A stretch of 64,000 nucleotides of DNA from Burkholderia sp. SRS-W-2-2016. Lineage in GTDB: Bacteria; Pseudomonadota; Gammaproteobacteria; Burkholderiales; Burkholderiaceae. The notes under the pieces are model-generated. The model saw only the letters and a program-made list of their open reading frames with translations. It did no database searches and had not been told where the DNA came from. Where the stretch lies: assembly GCF_001931485.1 (NCBI RefSeq), contig NZ_MSDV01000028.1:62001-126000 (forward strand), in the 5' to 3' direction. The position numbers and the translations under genes were made by a program. This document shows positions 45,478 to 53,989 of the stretch, piece after piece (positions within the stretch are counted from its first letter, which is position 1; every line of letters begins with the position of its first letter).

Positions 45478-46614
45478 ATGGCCATTCGTCCAACACGCCG
45501 CGCCGCCGCGTCCCGATCCATGGCCAATCGATTTGCCGGAAACTTTTTGCGCTCGCTGCGCGCTCTGAAGTCCGCGTTGCTCGCCACCGCGCTCGCGTTT
45601 ACGGTGCCCTACGCGCATGCCGACAAACCCGCGGTGATCCGCATCGGCGTCGCGCAGCAAGGCGCCGGCGATCCGCCGACGTTCGGCGGCTCGCCCGCCG
45701 CCACCGTGCAACAGCAACAACTGGTCGAAAAGGAATTCGCCGCCGACGGCATCAAGGTCGAATGGCTGTTTTTCAAGGGCGCCGGCCCCGCGGTCAACGA
45801 AGCGATCGCCGACAAGTCGCTCGACTTCGCGTTTCAGGGCGATCTGCCATCGGTACTCGGGCGGGCCAACGGCCTGAAGACACGCATCCTGCTCGAATCG
45901 GGCGTGCGCGTGGGCATCAAGTTCGCGGTGCCGCCCGACTCGCCGATCCAGAGCGTGAAAGATCTGAAGGGCAAGCGGGTGTCGATTTTCCGCGGCACCA
46001 ATCTGCAACTCGTCGCCGACAACGTGCTCGCGGCCAATCAGCTCGACGAGCGCGAGCTGCGCGTGATCAATCTCGATGCGGCAAGCTCGCTGGCGGCGCT
46101 GTCGTCCAAAGGGATCGACGCATCGGTCAACGACTATCACGTGTACAAGCTACGCGATCAGGGGCTCGCGAAGATCGTGTTCGAATCGCAGACGGCCGGT
46201 CCGCAGTTCACGCGCCAATCGCATCTGCTGGTGCTCGACGATTTCGAGCGCGCGCATCCGGACATCGTGCAACGGGTCGTCAATGCGTTCGTCAAGGGCG
46301 CGCAATGGTCATCCGATGAAGCGAACCGCGACGCGCTGTTCAAGCTGTGGGCAAACAGCGGCGTCAGCTACGCGTCGTGGCAAGCGGAGTTCGCGAACCA
46401 GCCGCTGAAGTCGCGCAACTCGCCGCTGATCGATCCGTTCATCGTCGCGCGCTACAAGGCGGTGGCCGGCGACGCGCTGAAACTCAAGCTGATCCGGCAA
46501 CCCGTACAGGTCGACGGCTGGTTCGAGCCGCGCTATCTCGACAACGCGTTGCACAGTCAGTCACTCGAACACTACTGGACCCGCTACGACCCGCAGGGCA
46601 AACCGCTCGGCTAA
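45478..46614 (+). CDS. ssuA: Aliphatic sulfonate ABC transporter, solute-binding protein
   Basis: 378 aa from the ATG at 45478 (alternative at 45520). Arg-rich N-region, signal core SALLATALAFTVPYAHA, mature protein from DKPAVIRIGVAQQG. The SsuA/TauA-type body shows LVEKEFAADGIKVEWLFFKGAGPAVNEAIADKSLDFAF (given in outline), GDLPSVLGRANGLKTR and FRGTNLQL. It binds organosulfonates in the periplasm. First gene of the organosulfur island, followed by two permeases and an ATPase. Confidence 0.92.
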   Translation: MAIRPTRRAAASRSMANRFAGNFLRSLRALKSALLATALAFTVPYAHADKPAVIRIGVAQQGAGDPPTFGGSPAATVQQQQLVEKEFAADGIKVEWLFFKGAGPAVNEAIADKSLDFAFQGDLPSVLGRANGLKTRILLESGVRVGIKFAVPPDSPIQSVKDLKGKRVSIFRGTNLQLVADNVLAANQLDERELRVINLDAASSLAALSSKGIDASVNDYHVYKLRDQGLAKIVFESQTAGPQFTRQSHLLVLDDFERAHPDIVQRVVNAFVKGAQWSSDEANRDALFKLWANSGVSYASWQAEFANQPLKSRNSPLIDPFIVARYKAVAGDALKLKLIRQPVQVDGWFEPRYLDNALHSQSLEHYWTRYDPQGKPLG

Positions 46615-46627
46615 CCGGAGATCGACG

Positions 46628-47548
46628 ATGAGCAAGGCGATTAGTGAATGGTCGCCCGGCGCGGCGCACGCCGCCGCGCGTGGAGCAAACACGGCCAATA
46701 CGCGTGGCGCGCCGGCCGCCGCGCATGGCTCGAACGCGGCCGACACGGCCGCCCCTCGAACCGCGCAGCTACGCCGCCGCGCGTGCACCATCGGCTGGCA
46801 TCTCGCGCCGTGGCTGCTGCCCGCCGCGCTGTTCGCGCTGTGGAGCATCGGCTGCGCACGCGGCTGGATCGCGCCGCAAATCCTGCCGCCGCCGCGCCTG
46901 GTGTTCGACACGTTGTACGAACTCGCGCGCAACGGCGACCTCGCGCACCACACGCTAATCAGCGTGCAGCGGGTGCTGCTCGGTTTCGCCGCGGGCACGC
47001 TGGCCGGTTTGCTGATCGGTGCGGCGCTCGGTCTGTCGCGCAGTGTCGAAGCGTACGTGCTGCCCGGTTTCAACGCGCTCGTGCAGATCCCGGTGCTCGG
47101 CTGGCTGCCGTTCCTGTTGCTGCTGGTCGGCGTCGGCGAACCGCTGAAGTACCTGCTGATCGCCCACGCGGCGCTGGTGCCGGTCACGCTGGGCACGATG
47201 CAAGGCTTTCGGCAGACGCCCGCCGCGCTCGATGAAGTCGCGCGCGGGTTCGGCTACGGCCGCTGGCAGCGCATCGTGTACGTGGTGCTGCCGGCCGCGG
47301 TGCCGACGCTCGCGACCGGCGTGCGGCTCGCGTTCACCAAGTCGTGGCTCGCGCTGGTGGTGGTCGAACTGGTCGCGTCGTCGGAAGGACTCGGCTATCT
47401 GATCGTCTACGGACGCCAGCTGTTTCAGCTCGATCTGGTGATGGCGGCCGTCGTGATCGTCGGCGCGATCGGCTTTGCGATCAACCGTCTGCTCGATGCG
47501 CTCGAAGCGCGTCTGCGGCGCGGCCAACCTTCGGCGTTTCGCGCGTAG
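46628..47548 (+). CDS. ssuC: Sulfonate ABC transporter, permease 1 (SsuC-like)
   Basis: 306 aa; ATG at 46628 with GGAGATCG upstream. A long low-complexity Ala/Arg/Thr N-terminal extension (~55 residues) precedes six helices. The BPD permease region has NALVQIPVLGWLPFLLLLVG and the EAA loop TPAALDEVARGFGYGRWQRI, VVLPAAVPTLATGVRLAF. Typical of nitrate/sulfonate/taurine importers. Confidence 0.92.
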   Translation: MSKAISEWSPGAAHAAARGANTANTRGAPAAAHGSNAADTAAPRTAQLRRRACTIGWHLAPWLLPAALFALWSIGCARGWIAPQILPPPRLVFDTLYELARNGDLAHHTLISVQRVLLGFAAGTLAGLLIGAALGLSRSVEAYVLPGFNALVQIPVLGWLPFLLLLVGVGEPLKYLLIAHAALVPVTLGTMQGFRQTPAALDEVARGFGYGRWQRIVYVVLPAAVPTLATGVRLAFTKSWLALVVVELVASSEGLGYLIVYGRQLFQLDLVMAAVVIVGAIGFAINRLLDALEARLRRGQPSAFRA

Positions 47549-47574
47549 GCGCTTAACTGAAAGAGGAATCTGCG

Positions 47575-48474
47575 ATGCCCCTGCTCTCATCCGCCTCGAC
47601 GCCGCGCCGCCTGTTTCAGCCGCGTCGCGGCGCGCCGCCGCGCTGCGCTTGCGAAGCACCCGTCACGCCGGCGCGAACCTCGGCGTTCGCGCAGCGCGTG
47701 CGCGCGTTCAACTGGCGCGGCCTCGTGCTGCCGCTCGCGCTATTCGCGCTGTGGTGGCTCGTGTCGGCGCTGCATCTGGTCAAAAGCGGCCTGCTGGTCA
47801 GCCCCGCCGACGTCGCGCATACCGCGTGGCAGCAACTCACCAGCGGCGCGTTGCTGCGCGCGCTGTCGGCTTCGCTGGCGCGCGAAGCGAGCGGCTTCAT
47901 CATCGGCGCCGCGAGCGGACTGGTGCTGGGCTGCATGCTCGGCCTGTCGCCGCTCGCGACCCGGCTGATCGGGCCGTCGTTCGACACCTTCAAACAGATC
48001 TCGCTGTTCGCATGGATCCCGCTGATCTCCGTGTGGTTCGGCCTCGGCGATGTCGCGAAAGTGGTGTTCCTGTCGCTGGCCGCGCTGCTGCCGGTCGCCG
48101 CGCACACCTGCGACGGCATCCACTCGGTGCCGCGCCGCTATATCGAGGTCGCGCGCGCGTTGCGCTATTCGCGCGTTCAACTGATCCGCTACGTGATCCT
48201 GCCCGCCGCATTGCCGACGATTTTCACCGGCCTCTATCTCGGGCTGATCTATTCGTGGCTCGCGACGCTCGGCGCCGAATACCTGCTGGTTGCCGGCAGC
48301 GGCATCGGCAACACGCTGATCGACGGCAGCGAGCAGTTCAGGATGGACCTCGTGCTGTTCGGCGTCATCGTCGTCGGGCTGACGGGCTGGGCGCTCAATG
48401 CGCTGGCCCGCGGCGTCGAGCGGCGCGTGATGGCGCGGCGCAGCGGCGCGCCGCGCGAACGCGCGCCCGCCTGA
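47575..48474 (+). CDS. Sulfonate ABC transporter, permease 2 (SsuC-like)
   Basis: 299 aa, 26 bases after permease 1, of the same family but divergent from it. About 45 polar N-terminal residues precede six helices. FKQISLFAWIPLISVWFGLG and the EAA loop SVPRRYIEVARALRYSRVQLI, YVILPAALPTIFTGLYLG are visible. Standard Ssu importers have one permease gene forming a homodimer; two consecutive genes suggest a heterodimeric channel. Confidence 0.92.
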   Translation: MPLLSSASTPRRLFQPRRGAPPRCACEAPVTPARTSAFAQRVRAFNWRGLVLPLALFALWWLVSALHLVKSGLLVSPADVAHTAWQQLTSGALLRALSASLAREASGFIIGAASGLVLGCMLGLSPLATRLIGPSFDTFKQISLFAWIPLISVWFGLGDVAKVVFLSLAALLPVAAHTCDGIHSVPRRYIEVARALRYSRVQLIRYVILPAALPTIFTGLYLGLIYSWLATLGAEYLLVAGSGIGNTLIDGSEQFRMDLVLFGVIVVGLTGWALNALARGVERRVMARRSGAPRERAPA

Positions 48475-48517
48475 AATCCTTCATTCGTACAGCCAGGTAT
48501 CGACAGGAAGCAAACCC

Positions 48518-49303
48518 ATGACCCATCCGGTTTCCGAAGGCATCCGCATTCGCGGCGTCACCAAGCGCTATCCGAAGCAGGCCGGCAACGACGACGGCCT
48601 GCTCGTGCTCGACGACGTTTCGCTCGACATCGCCCCCGGCGAATTCATCAGCGTGCTCGGCGCGAGCGGCTGCGGCAAGTCCACGCTGCTGCGGCTGGTG
48701 GCCGGGCTCGACACCGACTATCGCGGCGAAATCAGCGTGCACGGCGAGCGCGTGCGCGATACGTCGCTCGAACGCGGGATCGTGTTTCAGGATCACCGGC
48801 TGTTCCCGTGGCTGACCGCGGCCCAGAACATCGAGGCCGCGCTGCGCAACGCGCCGCTTTCGTTACAGCAGAAGCGCGCGGCCGTCGCGCAGCACGTCGC
48901 GCTGGTCGGCCTGCAAGGCTTCGAGCGCGCGTACCCGCATGAGCTGTCGGGCGGGATGGCGCAGCGCGTGGCGATCGCACGCGGACTCGTGAACCGGCCG
49001 CGCGTGCTGTTGCTCGACGAACCGTTCGGCGCACTCGACGCCCTCACCCGCGCGCGCCTGCAAACCGAGCTGCAACGGATCTGGGAACACGAGCGGATCA
49101 CGATGATTCTGGTCACGCACGATGTCGACGAAGCGATCCAGCTCGGCGACCGGGTCGTCACGATGGCGCCGCGCCCCGGCCGCATCAAGCGGATCACCGA
49201 GGTCGGCTTGCCGCGGCCGCGCGAGCGCGGCGATGCGCGCTTCGTGCAATTGCGCGAGCGGATCCTCGCCGATTTCGCCGAACCGGCGCATCACGCCGCC
49301 TAG
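48518..49303 (+). CDS. ssuB: Sulfonate ABC transporter, ATP-binding protein
   Basis: 261 aa. Walker A GASGCGKST, Q-loop VFQDHRLFPWLTAAQN, signature ELSGGMAQRVAIARGL, Walker B VLLLDEPFGALDALTR, switch VTHDVDEAIQLGDRV. Closely follows SsuB/TauB/NrtD wording. It completes the importer with the three genes before it. Confidence 0.94.
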   Translation: MTHPVSEGIRIRGVTKRYPKQAGNDDGLLVLDDVSLDIAPGEFISVLGASGCGKSTLLRLVAGLDTDYRGEISVHGERVRDTSLERGIVFQDHRLFPWLTAAQNIEAALRNAPLSLQQKRAAVAQHVALVGLQGFERAYPHELSGGMAQRVAIARGLVNRPRVLLLDEPFGALDALTRARLQTELQRIWEHERITMILVTHDVDEAIQLGDRVVTMAPRPGRIKRITEVGLPRPRERGDARFVQLRERILADFAEPAHHAA

Positions 49304-49361
49304 CGTGTTTCCGAAAGTGCGTCTTTCGTCCACGTCAATCGTCAATCGCAAGGAGCCAGCA

Positions 49362-50744
49362 GTGAGCGCAGCAGCACACAACAAACGGCAGATGAGTCTC
49401 GGTGCGTTCCTGATGGAAACCGGCCACCACATCGCCGCATGGCGTCACCCGGACACGCACGCGGCCGGCGGTCTGGACTTCGCGCACTACGCGGAACTCG
49501 CGCGCATCGCCGAGCGGGCCAAATTCGACACGATCTTCTTCGCGGACAGCGTCAGCGTGCGCGACACCAACCTGCCGTCGCTGTCGCGCACCGCGCGCGC
49601 CGATCACTTCGAACCGTTGACGCTGCTGTCCGCGCTGTCGGTCGTGACCGAGCGCATCGGCCTGATCGCGACCGTTTCGACCAGCTTTAACGAGCCGTAC
49701 AACGTCGCGCGCAAGTTCGCATCGCTCGATCATCTGAGCGGCGGCCGTTCCGGCTGGAATCTGGTGACGTCGAGCACCGAGACCGAAGCGCACAACTTCA
49801 GCCGCGACCAGCACCTCGATCACGCGCTGCGCTACGAGCGCGCGAAGGAGTTCTACGACGTGGTCGCGGGCCTGTGGGATAGTTGGGAGGACGATGCATT
49901 CTTACGCGACAAGACGAGCGGCATCTATTTCGACGCCGACAAGCTGCACGTGCTCGGCTATCGCGGCAAGCACTTCAGCGTGCGCGGACCGCTGAACGTC
50001 GCGCGCTCGCCGCAAGGCTGGCCGGTCGTCGTGCAGGCCGGGGCGTCGGAAGCCGGCCGCGAACTGGCCGCGCAAACGGCGGAGGTGATTTTCGTCGCGC
50101 ACCAGACGCTCGACGAAGCGCAGCAGTTCTATCGCGACGTCAAAGGCCGGCTTGCGCGCTATGGCCGCCGGCCCGAGCATCTGAAGATCATGCCCGGCAT
50201 CTTTCCAGTGATCGGCAGAACCCAGCAGGAAGCGCAGGACAAGTTCGACGCGTTGCAGGAACTGATCGATCCGGTGGTCGGCCTCGCGTTGCTGTCGAAC
50301 ATGTCGGGCGGCGTCGACCTGTCGTCGTATCCGCTCGACGGCCCGGTGCCGGAGCTGCCCGAAACCAATGGCGGCAAGAGCCGGCAACGGCTGCTGCTCG
50401 ATCTCGCGCGGCGCGACAACCTGACGATCCGCGATCTGTATCTGCGCATCGCGGGCGCGCGCGGACATCAGCAGGTGATCGGCACGCCGCAGAGCATCGC
50501 GGACCAGTTGCAGCAATGGTTCGAAGAAGAAGGCGCGGACGGCTTCAACATCATGTCGCCGTGGCTGCCGGGCGGGCTCGGCGAATTCGCCGATACCGTC
50601 GTGCCGGAATTGCAGCGCCGCGGGCTGTTTCGCACCGAGTACACGGGGCGTACGCTGCGCGAGCATCTCGGCTTGCCGCGTCCGGTCAATCGCTATACGC
50701 AGAGTGCGCGCGAGCGCGGCGAACTGGCGGCGGCCGCTTCGTGA
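49362..50744 (+). CDS. NtaA/SnaA/DszA-family FMNH2-dependent monooxygenase (copy 1)
   Basis: 460 aa from a GTG at 49362 with AAGGAG upstream. Bacterial-luciferase-like TIM barrel of the two-component type. Landmarks: GHHIAAWRHPDTHA, FDTIFFADSVSV, TERIGLIATVSTSFNEPYN, ARKFASLDHLSGGRSGWNLV, GPLNVARSPQGWPVVVQAG and SYPLDGPVPELPET. This family includes DszA (dibenzothiophene sulfone monooxygenase) and nitrilotriacetate monooxygenase. It needs reduced FMN from a separate reductase. Placed right after the sulfonate importer, so probably a C-S bond-cleaving oxygenase; substrate not determined. Confidence 0.92.
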   Translation: MSAAAHNKRQMSLGAFLMETGHHIAAWRHPDTHAAGGLDFAHYAELARIAERAKFDTIFFADSVSVRDTNLPSLSRTARADHFEPLTLLSALSVVTERIGLIATVSTSFNEPYNVARKFASLDHLSGGRSGWNLVTSSTETEAHNFSRDQHLDHALRYERAKEFYDVVAGLWDSWEDDAFLRDKTSGIYFDADKLHVLGYRGKHFSVRGPLNVARSPQGWPVVVQAGASEAGRELAAQTAEVIFVAHQTLDEAQQFYRDVKGRLARYGRRPEHLKIMPGIFPVIGRTQQEAQDKFDALQELIDPVVGLALLSNMSGGVDLSSYPLDGPVPELPETNGGKSRQRLLLDLARRDNLTIRDLYLRIAGARGHQQVIGTPQSIADQLQQWFEEEGADGFNIMSPWLPGGLGEFADTVVPELQRRGLFRTEYTGRTLREHLGLPRPVNRYTQSARERGELAAAAS

Positions 50745-50809
50745 AGCCCGGCGCGCCGGTGGCCGTGGAGCGCGGCGCAGGCCGGCCGGCATCGCGCAAC
50801 GCGCAACGC

Positions 50810-50840
50810 GCGGCGGCGCCGGCCACGGCCGGGCCGCCGC
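50810..50840. terminator. GC-rich hairpin between convergent genes
   Basis: GCGGCGGC (50810-50817) pairs with GCCGCCGC (50833-50840), with an inner CCGGCC/GGCCGG stem, between the convergent monooxygenase and cytochrome genes. No T-tract. Confidence 0.5.
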
Positions 50841-50850
50841 GTTACGCGGA

Positions 50851-51474
50851 TCACAGCCGCCCGGGCCGCGGGTCCGGCACGAATCCGGCATGGTTCGGCA
50901 TCCTGATTGCGGTGAGCGAAGCCGCGTCGAGCCGCGCATCATCCGGCACGATGCCGTTGCGGTTCAGAATCCACGCGCTCACCGCATACACTTCGTCCGC
51001 GCTCAGCGACTGCGGCGCGTTATACGGCATCGCGCGGCGAATATAGTCGAACAGCGTGGTCGCGTACGGCCAGTAACTGCCTACCGTGCGCTTCGGATTC
51101 GCGCTCGCGAGCGTGCCCGCGCCGCCGATCAACTGATCGCCGATCAATCCCTCGCCTTTCGCGCCGTGGCACGCCGCGCATTTGGCCGCGAAAATGCGCG
51201 CGCCCGTCGCGACATCGCCGCTGCCGGCGGGCAAACCGTGGCCGTCCGGCGCGACATCGATATTCCACGCACTGAGCGCGGCCTCACCGACCGGTGTGCC
51301 GATCGCATCGACCGACTGGCGCCACTGCGCATTCGCGGCGGCGGACTGCGCCGCGTGGGTCGAATCCAACGACGACGAGCAACCGGCGAGCAGGCCGCCA
51401 AACACGAGCGCCGCGAATAGTCTCGTCACCCTTCGCGACGGCGCAGGCAAAACGAACCGCATACGCTTACGCAT
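50851..51474 (-). CDS. c-type cytochrome subunit of sulfite dehydrogenase (SoxD-like)
   Basis: 207 aa; ATG at 51474 overlaps the end of the molybdoenzyme gene by eight bases. Lipoprotein-type signal (LFAALVFGGLLAGC). One haem-binding site CAACH (residues 99-103), with the distal Met probably in RRAMPYNAPQSL, a sequence typical of SoxD/SorB-type cytochromes. It accepts electrons from the partner sulfite dehydrogenase and passes them to the respiratory chain. Confidence 0.9.
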   Translation of the reverse strand: MRKRMRFVLPAPSRRVTRLFAALVFGGLLAGCSSSLDSTHAAQSAAANAQWRQSVDAIGTPVGEAALSAWNIDVAPDGHGLPAGSGDVATGARIFAAKCAACHGAKGEGLIGDQLIGGAGTLASANPKRTVGSYWPYATTLFDYIRRAMPYNAPQSLSADEVYAVSAWILNRNGIVPDDARLDAASLTAIRMPNHAGFVPDPRPGRL

Positions 51475-52804
51475 TTTTCACGCTCCCATCGGCTTCGATG
51501 CGCCACTGCTGAATGCCGTTGTAGTGATAGTTCGAGTTCAGTCCGCGCGCGGCGACGAGCGCCTCGCGGGTCGGTTGCACGTAGCCGGTCGAGTCCGTTG
51601 CGCGCGACAGGATCGCGGTCGGCGCGCCGTTCCACACGAAGCCCGCCTCGAAGCGCGTCAACGCGCGATCGCGCGCCGGTTCGTCGAGCCGTGCCGCCTG
51701 CCACGTCGCGCCGCCGTCGGTGGAGACCTCGACCTTACGAATCGCGCCGCGTCCGGACCACGCGATTCCGACGATCGGATAAAAGCCGTGCACGCTAAGC
51801 CGCTGCCCCGCCGATGGCCGCGTGATCACCGACTTCGCGTCCATTTCGAACGCGAACTGACGGGCCCGGCCATCGGGCAGCAAGCTCGTATATTTCGACG
51901 TTTCCTCACGCGTCTGCAACGGCGCGGCGACGATCTTGAGCCGGCGCAGCCACTTCACGTTGGTATTGCCTTCGAACCCCGGCACCAGCAAACGCAGCGG
52001 ATAGCCATTCTCCGGCCGCAGCCGTTCGCCGTTCTGCGCATAGACGACCAGCGCGCGATCGACAATCCGCTCGAGCGGCAAACTGCGGGTCATCGCCGCG
52101 GCGTCCGCGCCCTCGGCGAGCAGCCATTGCGGCGCGGCGCCATCGCCGGTCGCGGCGACACCGCCGACCGCTTCGAGCAGCGTCGATAGCCGGACGCCGG
52201 TCCATTCGCAGCACGACAGCAGTCCGTGCGTGATCTGCACCGGCAAACCGCTGGGCCCTTTCCATTCGCTCGCGGTATTGCCCGAGCATTCGAGAAAATG
52301 AATCCGCGACTCCGACGGCAGCCGTAGCAAATCGTCCATCGTGAAGATTTTCGGCTCGCGCACCAGACCGTGGATCGCCAGACGGTGCGCGTCCGGATCG
52401 ATGTCGGGCACGCCGGCGTGATGGCGTTCGTAGACGAGGCCATTCGGCGTGATCGAACCGTGCAGATCGGCGAGCGGCGTCAGCGACGACGCGGCGCCCG
52501 GCATCGGCCACGCTCGCGCGGCGCGCCGGATTACGTTCGCCTCGTGCGGCGACGGCAGTCCATACGGGTGGTCGAGAACTGGCGCGCCCGGCGTTTGCGT
52601 CCATGGATCGACGGCGAGCGGTTGCAATAGCGTCGCGGCCTTCACGTTGCGGGCGGCCAGCGCGGTTAATGCAAGCGCGCCGAGCATGCGCCGGCGCGGG
52701 GAAGCGGGTTGCTTCGACTGGTTACCGGACGGCGCGCTGTTCGGCTCGCGTTGGGAGTCCTGACTGATAGGCGATTGGGGTGATGGAGGTGATTGTCGCG
52801 ACAT
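51467..52804 (-). CDS. soxC: Molybdopterin sulfite dehydrogenase catalytic subunit (SoxC-like)
   Basis: 445 aa from the ATG at 52804 (the frame opens at 52873). A twin-arginine-like leader (SPRRRMLGALALTALAA) suggests Tat export of the folded molybdoenzyme. The sulfite-oxidase fold shows the molybdenum-ligating Cys near residue 173 in FLECSGNTASEW, then GVRLSTLLEAVG, ENGYPLRLLVPGFEGN and a C-terminal dimerisation domain with STDGGATWQAA. Oxidises sulfite to sulfate (or Sox-bound sulfur). Here, without soxXYZAB, the likely job is detoxifying sulfite released from organosulfur compounds. Confidence 0.92.
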   Translation of the reverse strand: MSRQSPPSPQSPISQDSQREPNSAPSGNQSKQPASPRRRMLGALALTALAARNVKAATLLQPLAVDPWTQTPGAPVLDHPYGLPSPHEANVIRRAARAWPMPGAASSLTPLADLHGSITPNGLVYERHHAGVPDIDPDAHRLAIHGLVREPKIFTMDDLLRLPSESRIHFLECSGNTASEWKGPSGLPVQITHGLLSCCEWTGVRLSTLLEAVGGVAATGDGAAPQWLLAEGADAAAMTRSLPLERIVDRALVVYAQNGERLRPENGYPLRLLVPGFEGNTNVKWLRRLKIVAAPLQTREETSKYTSLLPDGRARQFAFEMDAKSVITRPSAGQRLSVHGFYPIVGIAWSGRGAIRKVEVSTDGGATWQAARLDEPARDRALTRFEAGFVWNGAPTAILSRATDSTGYVQPTREALVAARGLNSNYHYNGIQQWRIEADGSVKNA

Positions 52805-52989
52805 GCTGGGGCCGACGGGCGGCTGGATCGATGACGAGCGTCCGAGTATAGGCAGTGTCCGCGCGCGCTTCAAAGCCGATTCGGACTAACGATATGACGG
52901 CCGGCGATATCCGCCGAGGCGCGCGCAATTCGATACCGCGCCGCGCTCGCGCGCCGGGCCCGTTCGAGCCCCGGCGCAATCCCTGCCAT

Positions 52990-53937
52990 TCAATTCAGCG
53001 CGACCGCGGCCGCCGCGCCGACCGGCGAGCCCTGCAACGACACCGACGCGCGCCCGTCCGGCCCGACCGGCACATCGCCGACGAGCGTCGTGCGATACAA
53101 CTGCCGGTCGAACTCCAGATCGAAAATATCGGTCGGCGCGAGATGCGCGGTCGTGCGGTTGTCCCAGAACGCGATGCTGCCCGGCTCCCATTTGAAGCGC
53201 ACCGTGAATTCCGGCCGCGTCACGTGCTCCCACAGCAATTCGAGCAGCAACTGGCTTTCGCGCGGCGTCACGCCGGAAATCTGCTTCAGGAATCCCGGGC
53301 TCACATACAGCGCGCGCTCGCCGGTTTCCGGATGCACGCGCACGAGCGGATGCTCGCTGACGAGCGTGTGCTGCTCGACCGCCGATGCAAACGAAGCGGT
53401 GCCCTGCACCCCTTGCGGCGCGGCGAAGCGATGCACGCCGCGCAGTCCGTCGACAAACCTGCGCAGCGGCTCCGACAGCTTGTCGTAGGCGGCCACCAGA
53501 TTGGTCCATTGGGTGTCGCCGCCGTACGGCGGAATCGTCACGCCGCGCAGGATCGACGCGAACGGCGGATTGACGGCGGCCGTCACGTCGGTGTGCCAGC
53601 CGGTCCACGGCCGCAACAGAGGCTGGCCCTCGAAGCGGGTCGCCTGACGGAACTTCGCGATCGAATAGATCTGCGGATGCCCTTCGACATGACCGAACAC
53701 CGGATGCCCGACCGTCAGTTCACCGAATTGCGCGGAAAAGGCCACGTGCTGCTCGTGACTCAGAAACTGCTCGCGGAAAAACACTACCCGCCACTTCAGC
53801 AGCGCGGCGCGGATCGCCGCGATCTGCTTCGGGTCGAGCGGCCGGGTCAGATCCACGCCGCCGATTTCCGCGCCGATATGCGCGGACAGCGGGCTGATCT
53901 GGAGTTCTGCCTGGTCGGTCACAGCGACTGCACTCAT
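52990..53937 (-). CDS. TauD/TfdA-family Fe(II)/2-oxoglutarate dioxygenase
   Basis: 315 aa from the ATG at 53937 with GGAG upstream. Jelly-roll enzyme that hydroxylates the carbon next to sulfonate or sulfate, releasing sulfite or sulfate. Visible: ISPLSAHIGAEIGGVDL at the N-terminus, the HxD metal pair in GWHTDVTA, and the distal His in DNRTTAHLAPTD followed by the 2-oxoglutarate-binding Arg in RQLYRTTLVGD. Taurine dioxygenase and AtsK-type alkylsulfatase share these features; context favours an organosulfur substrate. Confidence 0.92.
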   Translation of the reverse strand: MSAVAVTDQAELQISPLSAHIGAEIGGVDLTRPLDPKQIAAIRAALLKWRVVFFREQFLSHEQHVAFSAQFGELTVGHPVFGHVEGHPQIYSIAKFRQATRFEGQPLLRPWTGWHTDVTAAVNPPFASILRGVTIPPYGGDTQWTNLVAAYDKLSEPLRRFVDGLRGVHRFAAPQGVQGTASFASAVEQHTLVSEHPLVRVHPETGERALYVSPGFLKQISGVTPRESQLLLELLWEHVTRPEFTVRFKWEPGSIAFWDNRTTAHLAPTDIFDLEFDRQLYRTTLVGDVPVGPDGRASVSLQGSPVGAAAAVALN

Positions 53938-53989
53938 CGTTGATCTCCTTCGCGGCGCTCGCCGCATCACATACGTGGGGGGCTATCGG

